A stretch of DNA of 64,000 bases from Paenibacillus antarcticus (GTDB lineage: Bacteria > Bacillota > Bacilli > Paenibacillales > Paenibacillaceae): the NCBI RefSeq assembly GCF_001637225.1, contig NZ_LVJI01000048.1, positions 236,521 to 300,520 of the forward strand, in the 5' to 3' direction. Below the pieces are notes generated by a model. The model made no database searches. It saw only the letters and a list, made by a program, of their open reading frames with translations, and was not told the origin of the DNA. The position numbers and the translations under genes were made by a program. Below, piece by piece: positions 54,141 through 63,181 of the stretch. How positions within the stretch are numbered: position 1 is the stretch's first letter; each line of letters starts with the position of its first letter.

Positions 54141-54365
54141 ATGATTGGGTTAGATCTACTATTCAATAAAAGGATTGTTTACATCATATCATTGAAGCTT
54201 ATGCTAGTTAGTATCATTACAATATTATGTAGCATTTTCTTTATTGGTGGATGGAACGGAATAGGCTTCTACTGTATTTCTATATTTTCAGGCAGTCTTA
54301 TAGGGATTCTGTTGGTGGCTTTAACATCTTTAATAACCAAATTTCTGTTGAGGAAGAAAACTTAA
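54141..54365 (+). CDS. Possible small membrane protein
   Basis: 74 codons with two hydrophobic helices (about 13-36 and 40-65) and a basic tail (FLLRKKT). No ribosome binding site precedes the ATG and no family is recognised, so it may be spurious. The rest of the 53934-54435 stretch holds nothing else I can support. Confidence 0.35.
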   Translation: MIGLDLLFNKRIVYIISLKLMLVSIITILCSIFFIGGWNGIGFYCISIFSGSLIGILLVALTSLITKFLLRKKT

Positions 54366-54435
54366 CCAAAGTATTTTACTGGCATAACTTTCACTCCTAA
54401 TAAGAGACCTTTATTGATGTTCTTTACTCATTTAC

Positions 54436-54473
54436 AAAAAATCCCGCGAGGCTTAATGCCAACCGGGATTAAT
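54436..54473 (-). terminator. Terminator after the YeaQ/YmgE-like gene
   Basis: AATCCCGcGaGGC pairs with GCCaaCcGGGATT around TTAAT; on the minus strand TTTTTTG follows. Confidence 0.65.
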
Positions 54474-54590
54474 TATCTATTTATGGACTCATCTTCTTTT
54501 AAAAACTCAAGAAATCATGTCATGTTTAGCGGTTGTTCGAAAAGTCCTTCCTTCGTAACCTCTGAAACAAATCCCATTCAATTCACGCCA

Positions 54591-54848
54591 TTACCGTCTT
54601 CGAACACCAGTCCCACGCCCAATTGCGAAAAAAATAAGAAGTGCTATTATTGCGCCGATTACCGCTGGAACAATATGAAACCCTCCTACAACGGGTCCCC
54701 GAGCACCAAGGAATTCTGTACCTAACCAAGAACCAACAAAACCTGCAATAATATTACCAACAATACCTCCTGGTACATCTTTGCCAATCAGATTGCCACT
54801 TAACCAACCGATCAGTCCACCAACTATTATTACCCATAACAGATACAT
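54591..54848 (-). CDS. GlsB/YeaQ/YmgE-family small membrane protein
   Basis: 85 residues, nearly all hydrophobic, with the Gly-rich motifs of the family: GGLIGWLSGNLIGKD, GGIVGNIIAGFVGSWLG and a final AVIGAIIALLIFFAIGR. The function is not known; homologues are stress-induced. GGGGGA lies before the ATG. An open frame on the opposite strand (54414-54725) is a shadow. Confidence 0.88.
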   Translation of the reverse strand: MYLLWVIIVGGLIGWLSGNLIGKDVPGGIVGNIIAGFVGSWLGTEFLGARGPVVGGFHIVPAVIGAIIALLIFFAIGRGTGVRRR

Positions 54849-55083
54849 TTAGGATCCCCCTTTTAAACTGTTTACTTAAGGTATGCTAGATATAGGATTA
54901 GGTGAACTATTGTTTCTTGAGCGAGCCATCAAGACTTCCCTTATGATTTCAATATAAACAACTATTCCCTTAAATACTTTATACAGCTTGGGCAGGGGCA
55001 GTTGGGCAATAGTCTTACATTAATTAATTTTTCTTGGACATAATAACTACGTTGAAAATTATGAATTGAAGGAGCTAACATAA

Positions 55084-55596
55084 ATGGGTATTTTAAATGG
55101 CAATCCAAAAGATGAACCACTGCATTATGGTGAAATTTTTAGTATATGGAGTGGCTCTATAATTGCCAGAGGAGCTGTATCATGTTACCAAGCATTCTTA
55201 AACCATGCTGGTGACAAGGACCTTAAAAAAATACTCAATGATCTTATTGATCAAGCAAACTTAGAGATTAAAGAATTCGATAAATTACTTACTGAAAACG
55301 GATTTGCTCCTGCACCAATCATGCCTGAAAGACCACCAGTAAAACTTGAAGATATCCCTGCTGGAGCTAGATTTACTGATCCTGAAATAGCTGCTAAAAT
55401 TGGCGCAGATACCGCTATCGGGCTGGTTGCTTGTAGCCAGGCTATGGGTCAATCCATTAGAGTAGATGTTGGTGCTTTATTCGCTAAATATCATCTCGTT
55501 AAAGCAGCTTTGGGTGTTAAAATCCTTGAAATCAGTAAAGAAAAAGGTTGGCTAATCCCCCCTCCTCTTCAAGTGAAACGACCTGAATCTAAGTAG
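55084..55596 (+). CDS. DUF3231 family protein (ferritin-like fold)
   Basis: 170 residues of helical character, starting LHYGEIFSIWSGSIIARGAVSCYQAFLNHAGDKDLK, the pattern of DUF3231 proteins, usually present as repeats; here a single one. Spore-former homologues appear in spores or under stress; the biochemical role is unknown. Good AGGAG spacing before ATG 55084 and a short terminator follow. Confidence 0.78.
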   Translation: MGILNGNPKDEPLHYGEIFSIWSGSIIARGAVSCYQAFLNHAGDKDLKKILNDLIDQANLEIKEFDKLLTENGFAPAPIMPERPPVKLEDIPAGARFTDPEIAAKIGADTAIGLVACSQAMGQSIRVDVGALFAKYHLVKAALGVKILEISKEKGWLIPPPLQVKRPESK

Positions 55597-55599
55597 ATC

Positions 55600-55635
55600 T
55601 ATTTTATTGTCCTGCTCAATGAGCAGGATTTCTTT
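55600..55635 (+). terminator. Terminator after the DUF3231 gene
   Basis: TCCTGCTC pairs with GAGCAGGA around AAT, followed by TTTCTTTGTTT. Confidence 0.65.
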
Positions 55636-55705
55636 GTTTGGAAGCCCGATTAAATATCCTCCGTAGATTCTCCAAGGTGTTAAAAAATTGCATAGGAGGT
55701 TTTCA

Positions 55706-56002
55706 ATGTCTTACGATGATGGTTTTATCGATGAAGAGCGAAAGCAGTACACCGATCTTTCAACCGTAGAATCCCAACATAATGATTTAATTGCTGAAGA
55801 ATTCTCAGACGGACCATATGGTTCACCTGTTAATGCAGAAACGTTAGGAAAAAGTACTCCATGGCGGAGTGATCAACGATCTCCTAATCGATTTGATTAC
55901 GAAAATCGAGAATTACACGCAGGACTGGAACGAGAATATCCAGGAGATGATGGGCAAGGCAATGCATCCTTAGAGACTTTTAATGACCCAAAAGCTGAGT
56001 AA
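55706..56002 (+). CDS. Small acidic protein, possibly DUF3905-like
   Basis: 98 residues, hydrophilic and acidic. GGAGG sits 6 bases before ATG 55706, so this is a well-founded gene rather than noise. The tail part with WRSDQRSPNRFDYENRELHAG and YPGDDGQ recalls the DUF3905 proteins of spore formers, as I remember them. No enzyme motif. A perfect hairpin follows at 56022-56058. Confidence 0.65.
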   Translation: MSYDDGFIDEERKQYTDLSTVESQHNDLIAEEFSDGPYGSPVNAETLGKSTPWRSDQRSPNRFDYENRELHAGLEREYPGDDGQGNASLETFNDPKAE

Positions 56003-56021
56003 ATAGTAAAGTTGATGTATG

Positions 56022-56058
56022 CTCCCAGCCGAAATTCCCTTACAATTCTGGCTGGGAG
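56022..56058 (+). terminator. Hairpin after the small acidic protein gene
   Basis: CTCCCAGCC pairs perfectly with GGCTGGGAG across a 19-base loop; there is no T-run on either strand. It overlaps the last codons of the doubtful minus-strand frame at 56040-56483. Confidence 0.5.
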
Positions 56059-56483
56059 ACTCTTAACGTAGCTGCCATATCTGAGTATCCCCAATATATT
56101 GGCATTTCAACTATTCTTAAATCTAGTACGTGGTCACTCTCGGATAGGAACAGCTCTGATCCCTTTAATAGCTTGCATGTAATCCCTTGGTCTCTGTCTT
56201 GAGTGGGTACCTCATTCCCTACAATTATCCTCTTCAACAACATTCTATTCAAACAACCTCCCAGCCTGATAGCTGTCAACATATCCTTCATTACATGCTT
56301 ACGTGAGAGTACAAATGGTTCTTCGTTCCCTGCCCCTAGAATCTGTTCGTCTGTCACTCCAACAGCCTTCAATACCGCTCTGTTTTCAGCTGAGTTAACC
56401 ACTAAGATATACATAATCTCCGCCATCTTGTTTAATAAGTACGATAGGACGTCAGCACATTTACATAAATGAATGAAGAACAT
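56040..56483 (-). CDS. Doubtful hypothetical protein
   Basis: An open frame of 147 codons with plausible protein-like composition (ENRAVLKAVGVTDEQILGAG, LDLRIVEMPIYWGY) but no ribosome binding site at any of its ATGs and no recognised family. It ends inside a hairpin. It could be a remnant or an alternate frame with chance openness. Confidence 0.3.
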   Translation of the reverse strand: MFFIHLCKCADVLSYLLNKMAEIMYILVVNSAENRAVLKAVGVTDEQILGAGNEEPFVLSRKHVMKDMLTAIRLGGCLNRMLLKRIIVGNEVPTQDRDQGITCKLLKGSELFLSESDHVLDLRIVEMPIYWGYSDMAATLRVSQPEL

Positions 56484-56511
56484 TTTAATTCGATTCTCGC
56501 GAAAACTAACA

Positions 56512-56690
56512 CTAAGGATAACCGTTATTGACTAACTTGTTTAACCAATCGGATGCTTCAAGAACGTATGAAGGTTTCACCAGTCTCTACCGGACCACTC
56601 TTTCTTTAAACCGTCATCCATGATGTTATAGTGTTTATTTGCATTATCCCAAGGTTTAACAAATAGAGAGCATGGCCATATATAATACTT
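56512..56690 (-). pseudogene. Possible gene remnant with frameshift
   Basis: Read on the minus strand the frame runs FVKPWDNANKHYNIMDDGLKKEWSGRDW and stops; one base back, the next frame continues VKPSYVLEASDWLNKLVNNGYP and stops. The two pieces read as the end of one protein interrupted by a frameshift. No start is visible and no family can be named. Confidence 0.25.
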
Positions 56691-56692
56691 AA

Positions 56693-56702
56693 CCCCCCCC
56701 CC
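56693..56702. repeat. C10 homopolymer tract
   Basis: A run of ten C in AT-rich sequence. It lies between the remnant above and the glnA terminator, and is prone to slippage. Confidence 0.8.
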
Positions 56703-56719
56703 TTCCAATGCCCTCAAAA

Positions 56720-56754
56720 GAAAAACCCCCAACGCTTAGAGCGTCAAGGGTTTT
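56720..56754 (-). terminator. Terminator after glnA
   Basis: AACCCTTGACGCT pairs with AGCGTTGGGGGTT (one mismatch) on the minus strand and is followed by TTTTT. Confidence 0.8.
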
Positions 56755-56759
56755 GAATA

Positions 56760-58088
56760 CTAGTATAAAGTCATATATTGATCGCGTTCCCATTGGTGAA
56801 CTTGTGTTCTAAACATATCCCACTCAATTTCTTTAAGCTCATAGAAATAAGCTAGAGCGTGATCACCAAGAGCTGATGTAATAACTTCAGAACGAATAAG
56901 TTCATTCAAAGCTTCTTTAAGGTTAGAAGGTAGACTTGGAATACCCTCTTCAATGCGCTCTTCTTCCGACATCACATAGATGTTACGGTCGATTGGAGCC
57001 GGTAGTTTAGTTTCATTCTTAATACCATCTAGACCCGCTTTGAGCATAACAGATAGCGCTAGATAAGGATTTGCTGCTGGATCCGGGTTACGTACTTCAA
57101 CACGAGTGCTGAGTCCGCGGGACGCAGGGATACGAATCATTGGGCTACGGTTACTACCAGACCAAGCTACATAGCATGGAGCTTCGTAACCAGGTACAAG
57201 GCGTTTATACGAATTGACAGTTGGGTTCGTAATAGCTGCAAATGCGCGAGCATGCTTCAGAACACCAGCCATATAATGGCGTGCAGTTTTGCTCAATCCT
57301 AATTCGTCACTTTCATCATAGAAAGCATTCTCATCATTAATAAATAGCGATTGGTGACAGTGCATTCCTGAACCATTTACTCCAAATAGAGGTTTAGGCA
57401 TAAAGGTAGCATGTAGTCCATGTTCACGAGCAATGGTCTTTACAACCAATTTGAACGTTTGGATCTGATCCGCCGCTTTGATAGCATCTTCATATTTAAA
57501 GTCAATCTCATGTTGTCCTGGTGCTACTTCATGATGGGATGCTTCAACTTCAAAGCCCATCTCTTCAAGTGTAAGAACGATCTCACGACGACAGTTCTCA
57601 CCAAGATCCATAGGAGAAAGGTCGAAATAACCACCTTGGTCATTCAATTCTGTCGTTGGATTGCCTTTTTCATCTGTTTTGAATAGGAAGAATTCAGGTT
57701 CTGGACCTACCATCATCGATGTAAAGCCCATCTCTTCAGCTTCCTTCAAATTGCGTTTCAAAATTCCACGAGGATCCCCAGCAAACGGTGTTCCGTCTGG
57801 CATATAGATATCACAAATCAAACGAGCGATTCGATCTTCTGCTACCCATGGGAAAATAACCCAAGTATCAAGATCAGGATACAGATACATGTCTGATTCT
57901 TCAATACGTACATATCCTTCAATAGAAGAACCATCAAACATCATTTTGTTATCGACGGCTTTCTTCAGTTGGCTTACTGGGATTTCTACATTCTTAATCG
58001 TCCCTAGCAAATCAGTAAACTGTAAGCGAACGAACCGTACATTCTCTTCTTTCGCCATATTCAAGATATCTTCTTTTGAATAACTCAC
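56760..58088 (-). CDS. glnA: Glutamine synthetase type I-alpha
   Basis: 442 residues, the short feedback-inhibited class of Firmicutes. MFDGSSIEGYVRIEESDMYLYPD, APGQHEIDFKYEDA and NPTVNSYKRLVPGYEAP are the active-site signatures, and no adenylylation loop is present. It makes glutamine from glutamate and ammonia, and its feedback-inhibited form controls GlnR in Bacillales. The start is GTG 58088 behind GGGGAGAGG. It is 83 bases downstream of glnR and in the same operon. Confidence 0.96.
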   Translation of the reverse strand: MSYSKEDILNMAKEENVRFVRLQFTDLLGTIKNVEIPVSQLKKAVDNKMMFDGSSIEGYVRIEESDMYLYPDLDTWVIFPWVAEDRIARLICDIYMPDGTPFAGDPRGILKRNLKEAEEMGFTSMMVGPEPEFFLFKTDEKGNPTTELNDQGGYFDLSPMDLGENCRREIVLTLEEMGFEVEASHHEVAPGQHEIDFKYEDAIKAADQIQTFKLVVKTIAREHGLHATFMPKPLFGVNGSGMHCHQSLFINDENAFYDESDELGLSKTARHYMAGVLKHARAFAAITNPTVNSYKRLVPGYEAPCYVAWSGSNRSPMIRIPASRGLSTRVEVRNPDPAANPYLALSVMLKAGLDGIKNETKLPAPIDRNIYVMSEEERIEEGIPSLPSNLKEALNELIRSEVITSALGDHALAYFYELKEIEWDMFRTQVHQWERDQYMTLY

Positions 58089-58171
58089 AGGACCTCTCCC
58101 CTTTTCTCATGATCATACTTATTTTATTTGACGGAAGGTCAAACCCTAATTACGCTTGGCTTGAGAATCCC

Positions 58172-58582
58172 TCATTTATTAAAAAACCGAGACAACTCTC
58201 CTTGAAACAATGACACCTGTCCCGGTCTTTTGCCAGTTACAAGTTGTTGCTTAAGTAAACGATGCAGTTGTGAATCAGATAGTTCTCTGCGTTTCACTTC
58301 GGTATCTGCTGTCATCACAGTTGCTTCTTCAGATTCCTTCATCACAGGATTCATAACTTGTTTAATTCCAGCGATATTAACACCCTTCTCAATCAGTGCC
58401 TTAATTTCAAGCAGTCTTTCCACATCGTTAAAAGAGAACAAACGCTGATTCCCTGCTGTACGTGCCGGAACGATCAACTGATGTTGTTCATAGTAGCGAA
58501 TCTGTCGTGCTGATAAATCAGTCAACTTCATAACGATACCAATCGGGAATAACGCCATATTTCTACGAATTTCATCTCCCAC
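58172..58582 (-). CDS. glnR: Nitrogen regulator GlnR (MerR family)
   Basis: 136 residues: MGDEIRRNMALFPIGIVMKLTDLSARQIRYYEQHQLIVPART is the GlnR start and MerR winged helix. The C-terminal tail ending QGELSRFF is the part that senses feedback-inhibited glutamine synthetase. It represses glnRA and other nitrogen genes when glutamine is plentiful. The start is GTG with GGAAGG upstream. It is first in glnR-glnA. Confidence 0.94.
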   Translation of the reverse strand: MGDEIRRNMALFPIGIVMKLTDLSARQIRYYEQHQLIVPARTAGNQRLFSFNDVERLLEIKALIEKGVNIAGIKQVMNPVMKESEEATVMTADTEVKRRELSDSQLHRLLKQQLVTGKRPGQVSLFQGELSRFFNK

Positions 58583-58616
58583 GACTCATCAACCTTCCAA
58601 TGATCTAATATCTATC

Positions 58617-58646
58617 ATTGTAACAATTCACAATACACGATGTCAA
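58617..58646 (-). promoter_or_regulatory. SigA-type promoter of glnRA
   Basis: -35 TTGACA (perfect), 18-base spacer, -10 TACAAT (5 of 6) on the minus strand, 40 bases before glnR. The spacer holds TTGT..ACAA symmetry that could be a GlnR operator, but it does not match TGTNAN7TNACA exactly. Confidence 0.65.
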
Positions 58647-58663
58647 GGACGTGTTAGGTAAAC

Positions 58664-59917
58664 TCACAATAAATTTCTTTCTTTCATGACTTGGATCGTT
58701 TTTAGCACCCCATATTTCACATGAGCATAAGTTAATCCACCTTGCATGTAACCTATGTAAGGTTCTCGAATCGGAGCATCCGCAGATAGTTCTAAACTTC
58801 CACCTTGAATAAAGGTACCTGCCGCCATGATGACAGGATGTTCGTAGCCTGGCATTTCCCACGGTTCAGGGACAACGTGACTATCCACAGCTGCTGCTAA
58901 CTGAATACCTTGAACGAATGCAATTAAATGCTCTGGTCCTGTGAAGGATATCGCTTGAATAAGGTCCGTTCGTTTCTCATGCCAGGCAGGTTTCGTAACA
59001 AATCCTACCTTTTCAAACATGGCCGCGGCAAATATACTACCCTTTATCGCTTGTCCCACAAGTGTTGGAGCAAGGAACAGTCCTTGGTATATGCCTCTAG
59101 TCGTTCCCATCATAGCGCCTACCTCTCCACCAATTCCAGGAGCTGTTAAGCGGTATGCAGCTAATTCAACATACTGTTTCTTACCACAAATATATCCACC
59201 CGTCTCCGCGATTCCACCACCAGGATTCTTAATTAAAGATCCCGCAATAAGATCGGCTCCCACATCGGTAGGTTCATATTCCTCCGTAAATTCACCATAA
59301 CAGTTATCAACGAACACGATGAGCTCTGGATTGATAGCCTTAATACGACGAACCATCTCACCAATCTGTTCTACTGTGAAGGATGAGCGCCAATCATAAC
59401 CTCTTGAACGTTGGATTCCGATGACTTTGGTGGCTGTTGTAATTCCGTTTTCAATCGCCGTCCAATCCACATTGCCATCCTCTTGCAGTGCGGCTTCTCT
59501 GTAAGTAATCCCGAAATCTAATAACGAACCATGTCCGTCTCCAACAGATCCAATCACCTTGTGAAGCGTGTCATAGGGACGTCCTGTGATATAAAACAAT
59601 TCATCTCCAGGGCGTAACACACCAAATAGTGCTGTAGAAATCGTATGCGTTCCTGATGCAAAATGAGGTCTGACCAGTGCAGCTTCAGCACCAAATACAT
59701 CAGCATATACTAAATCCAGCACCTCACGGCCTCTATCATTGTAGGCATAACCAGTAGATCCAGCAAAATGAAAATCACTCACATGATGATTTTGAAATGC
59801 ATCTATGACTTTCCATTGATTGAGATCTACAATGCGATCCACAGCCTGAACTCGATCTTTAATCTGATGTTCAATCGCAATCATGTCTTGTTCTAGTTCT
59901 TCCGTAAATCTTGCCAT
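58664..59917 (-). CDS. ynbB: PLP-dependent methionine gamma-lyase-like protein (YnbB, 'aluminum resistance' family)
   Basis: 417 residues, fold-type I PLP enzyme. VFVDNCYGEFTEEYEP carries the cofactor-binding aspartate, and GSLIKNPGGGIAETGGYICG holds the Schiff-base lysine. The protein belongs to the YnbB family, annotated variously as aluminum resistance protein or methionine gamma-lyase-like; the substrate is unproven. It lies between hflX and glnR as in B. subtilis. Confidence 0.87.
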   Translation of the reverse strand: MARFTEELEQDMIAIEHQIKDRVQAVDRIVDLNQWKVIDAFQNHHVSDFHFAGSTGYAYNDRGREVLDLVYADVFGAEAALVRPHFASGTHTISTALFGVLRPGDELFYITGRPYDTLHKVIGSVGDGHGSLLDFGITYREAALQEDGNVDWTAIENGITTATKVIGIQRSRGYDWRSSFTVEQIGEMVRRIKAINPELIVFVDNCYGEFTEEYEPTDVGADLIAGSLIKNPGGGIAETGGYICGKKQYVELAAYRLTAPGIGGEVGAMMGTTRGIYQGLFLAPTLVGQAIKGSIFAAAMFEKVGFVTKPAWHEKRTDLIQAISFTGPEHLIAFVQGIQLAAAVDSHVVPEPWEMPGYEHPVIMAAGTFIQGGSLELSADAPIREPYIGYMQGGLTYAHVKYGVLKTIQVMKERNLL

Positions 59918-59986
59918 ATCTATTCTAGATTCTCCCTTGCTGTCATCCGAACAATGCGTATTGTATTTATCTGTAATCTATATAAT

Positions 59987-60002
59987 CAATCTATATAGAT
60001 TG
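59987..60002. promoter_or_regulatory. 16-bp perfect palindrome upstream of ynbB
   Basis: CAATCTATATAGATTG, with a direct repeat of its half AATCTATATA just before it. It lies 70 bases before ynbB; a protein-binding site is possible. Confidence 0.35.
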
Positions 60003-60080
60003 AACTAAAGTTTTCTCATGCCCATTCAATCATTTCTAAAGAAGATCACGAATATAGGGTTCGTCTTTAGTTCATTCAAT

Positions 60081-61379
60081 CTAGGTATGTGATACCTCAA
60101 TATAATCTTGTAGCAAGTAGCCATTCTTAACATAATCATCTTTGTGAAGGATTACCTCATAAAGTGAATCACTACCGTCGAATTCTTGATTAACAATTTC
60201 GCCCACACGATATAACAGAGATGCTAGATCTCCGCGATCCGCAGGAATTCGGAAAATAATAGTGTCCCCTGTGAGTATAGTCTGGATCGCATCCCTTATC
60301 GCTAGCAAATCCGCTTCATCAAATGCACTGATCGTCAAATGACCTTCTCCGGTATTCAACATTTCCAGTTGTTCTGGTGTACAACGATCCTTCTTATTAT
60401 AGAGAACAATTTGCGGTTTATCAGATGCACCTAAATCCACAAGAATAGACTGAACCACTGCCATCTGGTCTTCTCTCATTTCTGAAGAAGCATCGACAAC
60501 ATGAAGGATCAGATTCGCTTCGTTCGCTTCCTCTAGCGTTGCACGGAAAGCAGCAATGAGATCATGAGGTAGATTCTGAATAAATCCAACGGTATCCGTA
60601 ATCACCACTTCTTTTCCTGTAGGTAGCTCTAATACGCGAGTGGTAGGATCCAATGTTGCGAACAATTGATCTTGAATATATACGTCTGCATCGGTTAGCT
60701 CTTTCAATAAAGTTGATTTACCCGCATTTGTATATCCAACAAGCGCTACTTGAAAGACACCTGCCTTCTGTCTACGTTCGCGATATAGTGTACGATGCTT
60801 CGTAATCTCTTCTAATTGATCCTTTAAATCGTTAACACGATTTCGAATATGACGTCTGTCCATTTCAAGCTTACTTTCACCTGGCCCTCTAGTCCCGATA
60901 CCACCGCCTAGACGAGAAAGGTTCGTACTATGTCCAGAAAGTCGTGGCAGCAAATATGTTAACTGTGCAAGCTCAACTTGAATAATACCTTCACGTGTAT
61001 TAGCTCTTTGTGCAAATATATCAAGAATTAACTGAGTACGGTCAATAATCTTTACATCTAGACTTTCCTCTAAATGCCTTACCTGTGCCCCTGATAGTTC
61101 ATGATCAAATATTGCCGTAGTTGCATCTACAGCTTCCATAGCCATTCGAAGTTCTTCCACTTTACCTTTTCCGATGAAAAATTTAGGATCCGGTTTAGCA
61201 AGATTCTGACTAATCGTATCCATAACTTCTACGCCAGCTGTTTCAGCTAACTGCATTAATTCATGAAGAGAGTATTCCGGATTTATCCCCTTTTTCTTAA
61301 CCGCATCTGTCACTAAGCTGACGAGTACTGCACGATCCGGTATATCTGTTTCTGTATCAAACGTGATGTTATTAGCCAT
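60081..61379 (-). CDS. hflX: Ribosome-associated GTPase HflX
   Basis: 432 residues. N-terminal HflX domain with RLGGGIGTRGPGESKLEMDRR, a long coiled helical stretch, then the G domain: GYTNAGKST (G1), DTVGFIQNLPHDLIAAF (G3), LYNKKDR (G4). The C-terminal domain completes the protein. It splits stalled 70S ribosomes during stress. It follows spoVK by 65 bases, the known Bacillales order. Confidence 0.95.
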   Translation of the reverse strand: MANNITFDTETDIPDRAVLVSLVTDAVKKKGINPEYSLHELMQLAETAGVEVMDTISQNLAKPDPKFFIGKGKVEELRMAMEAVDATTAIFDHELSGAQVRHLEESLDVKIIDRTQLILDIFAQRANTREGIIQVELAQLTYLLPRLSGHSTNLSRLGGGIGTRGPGESKLEMDRRHIRNRVNDLKDQLEEITKHRTLYRERRQKAGVFQVALVGYTNAGKSTLLKELTDADVYIQDQLFATLDPTTRVLELPTGKEVVITDTVGFIQNLPHDLIAAFRATLEEANEANLILHVVDASSEMREDQMAVVQSILVDLGASDKPQIVLYNKKDRCTPEQLEMLNTGEGHLTISAFDEADLLAIRDAIQTILTGDTIIFRIPADRGDLASLLYRVGEIVNQEFDGSDSLYEVILHKDDYVKNGYLLQDYIEVSHT

Positions 61380-61444
61380 GAATTAAATTACCCCTTTATC
61401 TGCTATAAATATGTTTGTTGTGTGCTTGAATCATCCAACCCGAG

Positions 61445-62437
61445 TTATATACTCGAGCTGGACTTTGATTCAAACTTGAAATCTTCCGTACGTAATGTCA
61501 TTAGTTCTTGTTTACCTGGATTGCTATTCTCATACTGATTTAGAAGTCGAACTGCATGGTTACGTATCGATTTCTCGATCATATTACGTACATATCTCGC
61601 ATTGCTAAATGCATGTAAACTTTCATTCTTTTCCTGTGAGATATGCTGTCTTAATTTAAGTATCGCCTGTGGCATGAGAATATAGTCTCGATCACGAGCC
61701 ATCAGTTCTGAGATCTGAATGAGTTGATCAATCGAATAGTCGGAAAAGTCGACTTGAATGGGAAAGCGTGAGGGGAGTCCAGGATTGGTCTGTAGAAAAT
61801 AATCCATCTCATCGCAATAACCTGCCAATATAAGAATGAATTGGTTTTTATTATCTTCCATCGACTTTACTAATGTATCAATCGCTTCTTTTCCAAAATC
61901 CTTCTCCCCACCACGAGCCAGACTATAAGCTTCATCAATGAAAAGAATGCCTCCCATAGCCTTTTTAACGAGGTCTCTCGTCTTCTGTGCCGTGTGTCCA
62001 ATATATTCCCCGACTAAATCAGCACGTTCTACTTCGATCAGATGTCCTTTGCTGAGTACACCCATCTTCTGAAATATTTTGGCAATAATTCTTGCGACGG
62101 TGGTCTTTCCTGTACCCGGGTTGCCTTTAAATATCATGTGATAGACATGCCCACCACTTGCGAGACCCGCATCCGAACGCATCACAGCAACCTGAAGAAC
62201 TGCATAGATTTCATACACTAATTCTTTAATGTTATCTAATCCAATAAGTAATTCTAACTCACGTTGAATTTCTTGATACAAACCTTGTTCAGGAGTACCC
62301 TTTGGTACCTTTAAGGAATCACGTTCAGGAACCGTATTGGTCTGTATCGGCGTATCTTGGCTACGTAAAACAACATTGATTTGTCTAGATGGCCTGCCCT
62401 CAGGCTGGCCGTTAGAGGCCATGACACGCCCGCTCAT
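61445..62437 (-). CDS. spoVK: Stage V sporulation protein K (AAA+ ATPase)
   Basis: 330 residues. CbxX/CfqX-type AAA ATPase: Walker A FKGNPGTGKTTVARII near residue 108, Walker B ILFIDEAYSL, and an arginine-rich C-terminal lid (NARYVRNMIEKSIRNHAVR). In B. subtilis, SpoVK is a mother-cell protein needed for late spore maturation. The ribosome binding site GAGGTGA is seven bases before ATG 62437. Confidence 0.93.
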   Translation of the reverse strand: MSGRVMASNGQPEGRPSRQINVVLRSQDTPIQTNTVPERDSLKVPKGTPEQGLYQEIQRELELLIGLDNIKELVYEIYAVLQVAVMRSDAGLASGGHVYHMIFKGNPGTGKTTVARIIAKIFQKMGVLSKGHLIEVERADLVGEYIGHTAQKTRDLVKKAMGGILFIDEAYSLARGGEKDFGKEAIDTLVKSMEDNKNQFILILAGYCDEMDYFLQTNPGLPSRFPIQVDFSDYSIDQLIQISELMARDRDYILMPQAILKLRQHISQEKNESLHAFSNARYVRNMIEKSIRNHAVRLLNQYENSNPGKQELMTLRTEDFKFESKSSSSI

Positions 62438-62491
62438 GCACCATCACCTCATTATCTACTGGGATGATATCTCTATTCAATGTATTCAACT

Positions 62492-63181
62492 TTACGCAGG
62501 GTTATTAACAGTTTCGATTGATTTCCATCCAAGCCATAACAAACACTCGTCTAATTTCCACTTCGTGTAGGCCAGAACTTCTCTACTCTTATGATAAGGC
62601 ATGGAAAGAACCTCTGATTGCGTCGTTGACAATACCGGATGATTGTAGTTCAAATAATGTGCAATTTCGAGAGAACGCATCCCATGGTATGTATGTGTGA
62701 TGATGACAGCAGAATTCCAACCATTCTTCATCATAATGTCTTGGCTAAACTGCAAATTCTCCAATGTACTGGTTGCCTTATTCTCCATAATAATTGCTTC
62801 ATCTGATACACCGTGGTCTAGTAAATATTGGCGCATCCCTTCAGCTTCCGTGTAATTGAAGTCTGGCTGATCCAATCCTCCACTTACAATAAAATGTTTG
62901 AACTTCCCATCATGAAATTGCTTCAATCCATAATCCAGTCGTTCTGATAGACTAGGGCTAGGAGAATCACCCCACATTGAGGATCCAAGAATTATGCCAA
63001 CATCCACCGATTCATATTGACTTGAATCAGATGGATGTATACTATTAATCTTCCATAATGCATAACCAAGCCAAGCAAGTATCGAGATGCCAATGATTAG
63101 AATAATGACTAAAATTCTCTTGATTAACCGTGATCCTTTCTTGCCATTACGAATCAATGAAATGTTAGTATTAAGAATCAT
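62492..63181 (-). CDS. YdcF/DUF218-family membrane-anchored protein
   Basis: 229 residues: one membrane helix (ILVIILIIGISILAWLGYALW, about 23-43) then a DUF218 domain (VDVGIILGSSMWGDSPSPSLSERLDYGLKQFHDGKF..FIVSGG, MENKATSTLENLQFS, VIITHTYHGMRS). Relatives act on cell-envelope precursors or bind SAM; function is unresolved. AGGAGG overlaps the ATGA joining it to the DUF402 gene, so they are coupled. Confidence 0.85.
   Translation of the reverse strand: MILNTNISLIRNGKKGSRLIKRILVIILIIGISILAWLGYALWKINSIHPSDSSQYESVDVGIILGSSMWGDSPSPSLSERLDYGLKQFHDGKFKHFIVSGGLDQPDFNYTEAEGMRQYLLDHGVSDEAIIMENKATSTLENLQFSQDIMMKNGWNSAVIITHTYHGMRSLEIAHYLNYNHPVLSTTQSEVLSMPYHKSREVLAYTKWKLDECLLWLGWKSIETVNNPA

Noticed and set aside
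54414..54725. 103-codon plus-strand open frame
   Set aside because: It overlaps the well-supported YeaQ/YmgE-like gene on the other strand and the terminator; it is a shadow.
56203..56472. 89-codon plus-strand open frame
   Set aside because: It is opposite the doubtful 56040-56483 frame, without ribosome binding site or family.
58128..58142. TTGACggaagGTCAA palindrome between glnR and glnA as GlnR operator
   Set aside because: It does not fit TGTNAN7TNACA and the arms are only five bases.
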